Positions 62,995 through 64,000 of a DNA stretch of 64,000 bases are shown here, in pieces. The translations under genes and the position numbers were made by a program. The notes under the pieces were generated by a model. It made no database searches. It was not told the DNA's origin and saw nothing but the letters and a program-made list of their open reading frames with translations. The DNA lies in contig CANFKC010000011.1 in assembly GCA_947447265.1 (NCBI GenBank), positions 53,138 to 117,137 of the forward strand, read 5' to 3'. The stretch's first letter is position 1; each line of letters starts with the position of its first letter. Origin of the DNA: Chitinophagaceae bacterium (GTDB lineage Bacteria; Bacteroidota; Bacteroidia; Chitinophagales; Chitinophagaceae).

Positions 62995-64000
62995 CTTGGT
63001 GCAAGAGTGCCTCGATAGCTTGGCATGTACCATCCTGCCTCTCAAGGTGCTGCTAATCTTTGAACAAATTGCGCTTCTTAAATCCTGATTCCAGATGATG
63101 TCTCAGGAAGTTGCGCTTAGACTTAATGCCAGTTTAGTTGTTTCAATAAAGTTGAAAGGGCTTTCATGCTACTGTCTCCTTTTGAGAGGAACGGACATTT
63201 AAATTGAGTGCTCATTGTAGCGCTTCTCTGTCCATCTTCTTGGTGTATAGCTGTTGGATATTTGGGGCGAAAGTCCAGGCGGGGGGACTGGGTACGGTGC
63301 CTAAATAAACTCATTTATTTATAGTCTGTAATTATGAATCTCATTGGCGTTTATGCAGCACAAAATCCTCCACTAAAATTCTCCACTCCGAAATCCTTTT
63401 TCATCACCTTTACCCTCTTTTTTTGTATCCTCCGTGTTTATATCTACTCCATATCTCAAAGGTGGCCAACGATTGTTTAGTAAAGAATACGTGGTATTGA
63501 GTATTATGGTTCTTTTCTTCAGCAATACCTCGCTACTGAACAACCTGTTTAACCTTTTGCTGGTTGTTCTCGGACGTATTTGCTCACTTTGCTTTATAGC
63601 CACGATAGGCGTGTTCGCCTTACCGTTGCCTTCATTATAAATTATTTTGCTTATCTACGACCCATCTCTTATAGTTGTTTACTTACATATTCGGTATTTC
63701 TCGCGTTGCAGACGTGCATATAGTTTCCATGATATCAATTAGGTGTTGTTCCAATTTTCTGCGGATGAGAACACCTTTGCAATCAATAAAAATAAACATA
63801 TTATATTAATGAAGTGTTTTTCATAATGCTAAAAGTTCATCTAATGTTTAATATAATTACAATAATATTTATTTAACATTTATTAGTTCATAATGTTGTT
63901 TACATGATAATGCTATTATATTTTTGTGGCTAAGAGCTTTGTTATTTTGAGAAATATCTACCCGATTATTGTCATATTTGTTTGTGTTTTGGCATCTAGC
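62995..64000. other. Gene-poor, decayed AT-rich tail of the window
   Basis: No gene is supported in this 1-kb stretch. It contains a single diverged copy of the 9-kb repeat unit (63059-63090), a block TTTTTTTGTATCCTCCGTGT (63418-63437) of the same simple-repeat type, and two short minus-strand reading frames (63123-63314 and 63373-63603) without recognised homology. From 63640 on it is very AT-rich; TATATTTTTG near 63918 might be a promoter box for a gene beyond the window. Confidence 0.5.
63059..63090 (+). repeat. Dispersed copy of the 91-bp repeat start
   Basis: About 28 of 32 positions match the unit start at 9126-9157 (TTTGnACAAATTGCGC, then TCTTAAATC and TGAT). It sits 65 bp after the crt operon, 54 kb from the tandem array. 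Confidence 0.65.

Noticed and set aside
63256..63305. GC-rich hairpin AGTCC..GGACT as a possible RNA gene
   Set aside because: A single short stem; no tRNA T-loop, no known ncRNA pattern, no terminator.
63123..63603. Two short minus-strand frames at the window end
   Set aside because: No recognised domains, and one includes simple-repeat DNA (TEDTKKEG); more likely decayed sequence.

Overview
The window reads as a chromosomal segment of a free-living, pigmented member of the Bacteroidota, most likely Chitinophagaceae or a close sphingobacterial relative (inference). The evidence is as follows. Several secreted proteins end in type IX secretion (T9SS) sorting domains. There is a GldB-type gliding lipoprotein. 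Promoters fit the Bacteroidetes pattern TTTG-N19/20-TAnnTTTG. Start codons lack Shine-Dalgarno sequences. FISUMP, AsmA, VTC/DUF4956 and CarboxypepD_reg/TonB families are present, and the crt cluster uses CrtI, CrtB, CrtZ and a CrtYcd-type cyclase. I see no rRNA, tRNA, CRISPR array, phage or intact insertion sequence.

Layout. 0.1-4.2 kb (minus): a VIT-type metal transporter and two POT peptide transporters. 4.2-9.0 kb: purD, a large AsmA-like protein and a VOC protein. 9.0-9.4 kb: a 91-bp tandem repeat that ends in the promoter of a geranylgeranyl-reductase-like flavoprotein. 10.7-15.0 kb: small secreted or unknown proteins (T9SS cargo, alpha/beta hydrolase, HEAGH protein, FISUMP) and a minus-strand TonB/CarboxypepD_reg pair. 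15.1-18.0 kb: a heptanucleotide-repeat leader, dnaG and ruvX. 18.0-24.1 kb: DUF4375, YeiH, a GT-C-like membrane protein, T9SS cargo and a tandem pair of unknown exported paralogues. 24.3-32.9 kb: ffh, gldB, a divergent Nramp, a DUF885 lipoprotein, T9SS cargo and a YdeI-like protein. 33-40 kb: moaA, kup, uvrA, a decayed T9SS gene and an L,D-transpeptidase. 40.1-41.7 kb: an ArsR-VOC-SRPBCC operon behind an operator-rich promoter. 42-50 kb: a small secreted protein, an esterase lipoprotein and a 2022-residue T9SS adhesin-like protein. 50-57.4 kb: a MauE-thioredoxin fusion, glf, a glycosyltransferase, twin small membrane proteins, and a three-gene operon of an exported His-domain/ATP-grasp dikinase-like protein, a VTC polyphosphate polymerase and DUF4956. 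57.4-63 kb: a CarH-type B12 photoreceptor regulator followed by crtI-crtB-idi-SRPBCC-crtZ-crtYcd. 63-64 kb: decayed, AT-rich, repeat-bearing DNA.

How the genes work together. The crt cluster should convert IPP/GGPP to beta-carotene and zeaxanthin; GGPP synthase is not in the window. The CarH-type protein beside it retains the W-x9-EH and ExHxxG residues needed for light-sensitive adenosylcobalamin control. T9SS cargo plus GldB point to a gliding or T9SS envelope lifestyle.

The most unusual items are: (1) the dikinase-like/VTC/DUF4956 operon, in which a His-swivel domain precedes the ATP-grasp domain as in glucan,water dikinases; (2) degenerate heptanucleotide arrays that abut start or stop codons at several genes, including the whole region just before the dnaG ATG; and (3) an ArsR promoter with two near-identical palindromes around its -7 box.
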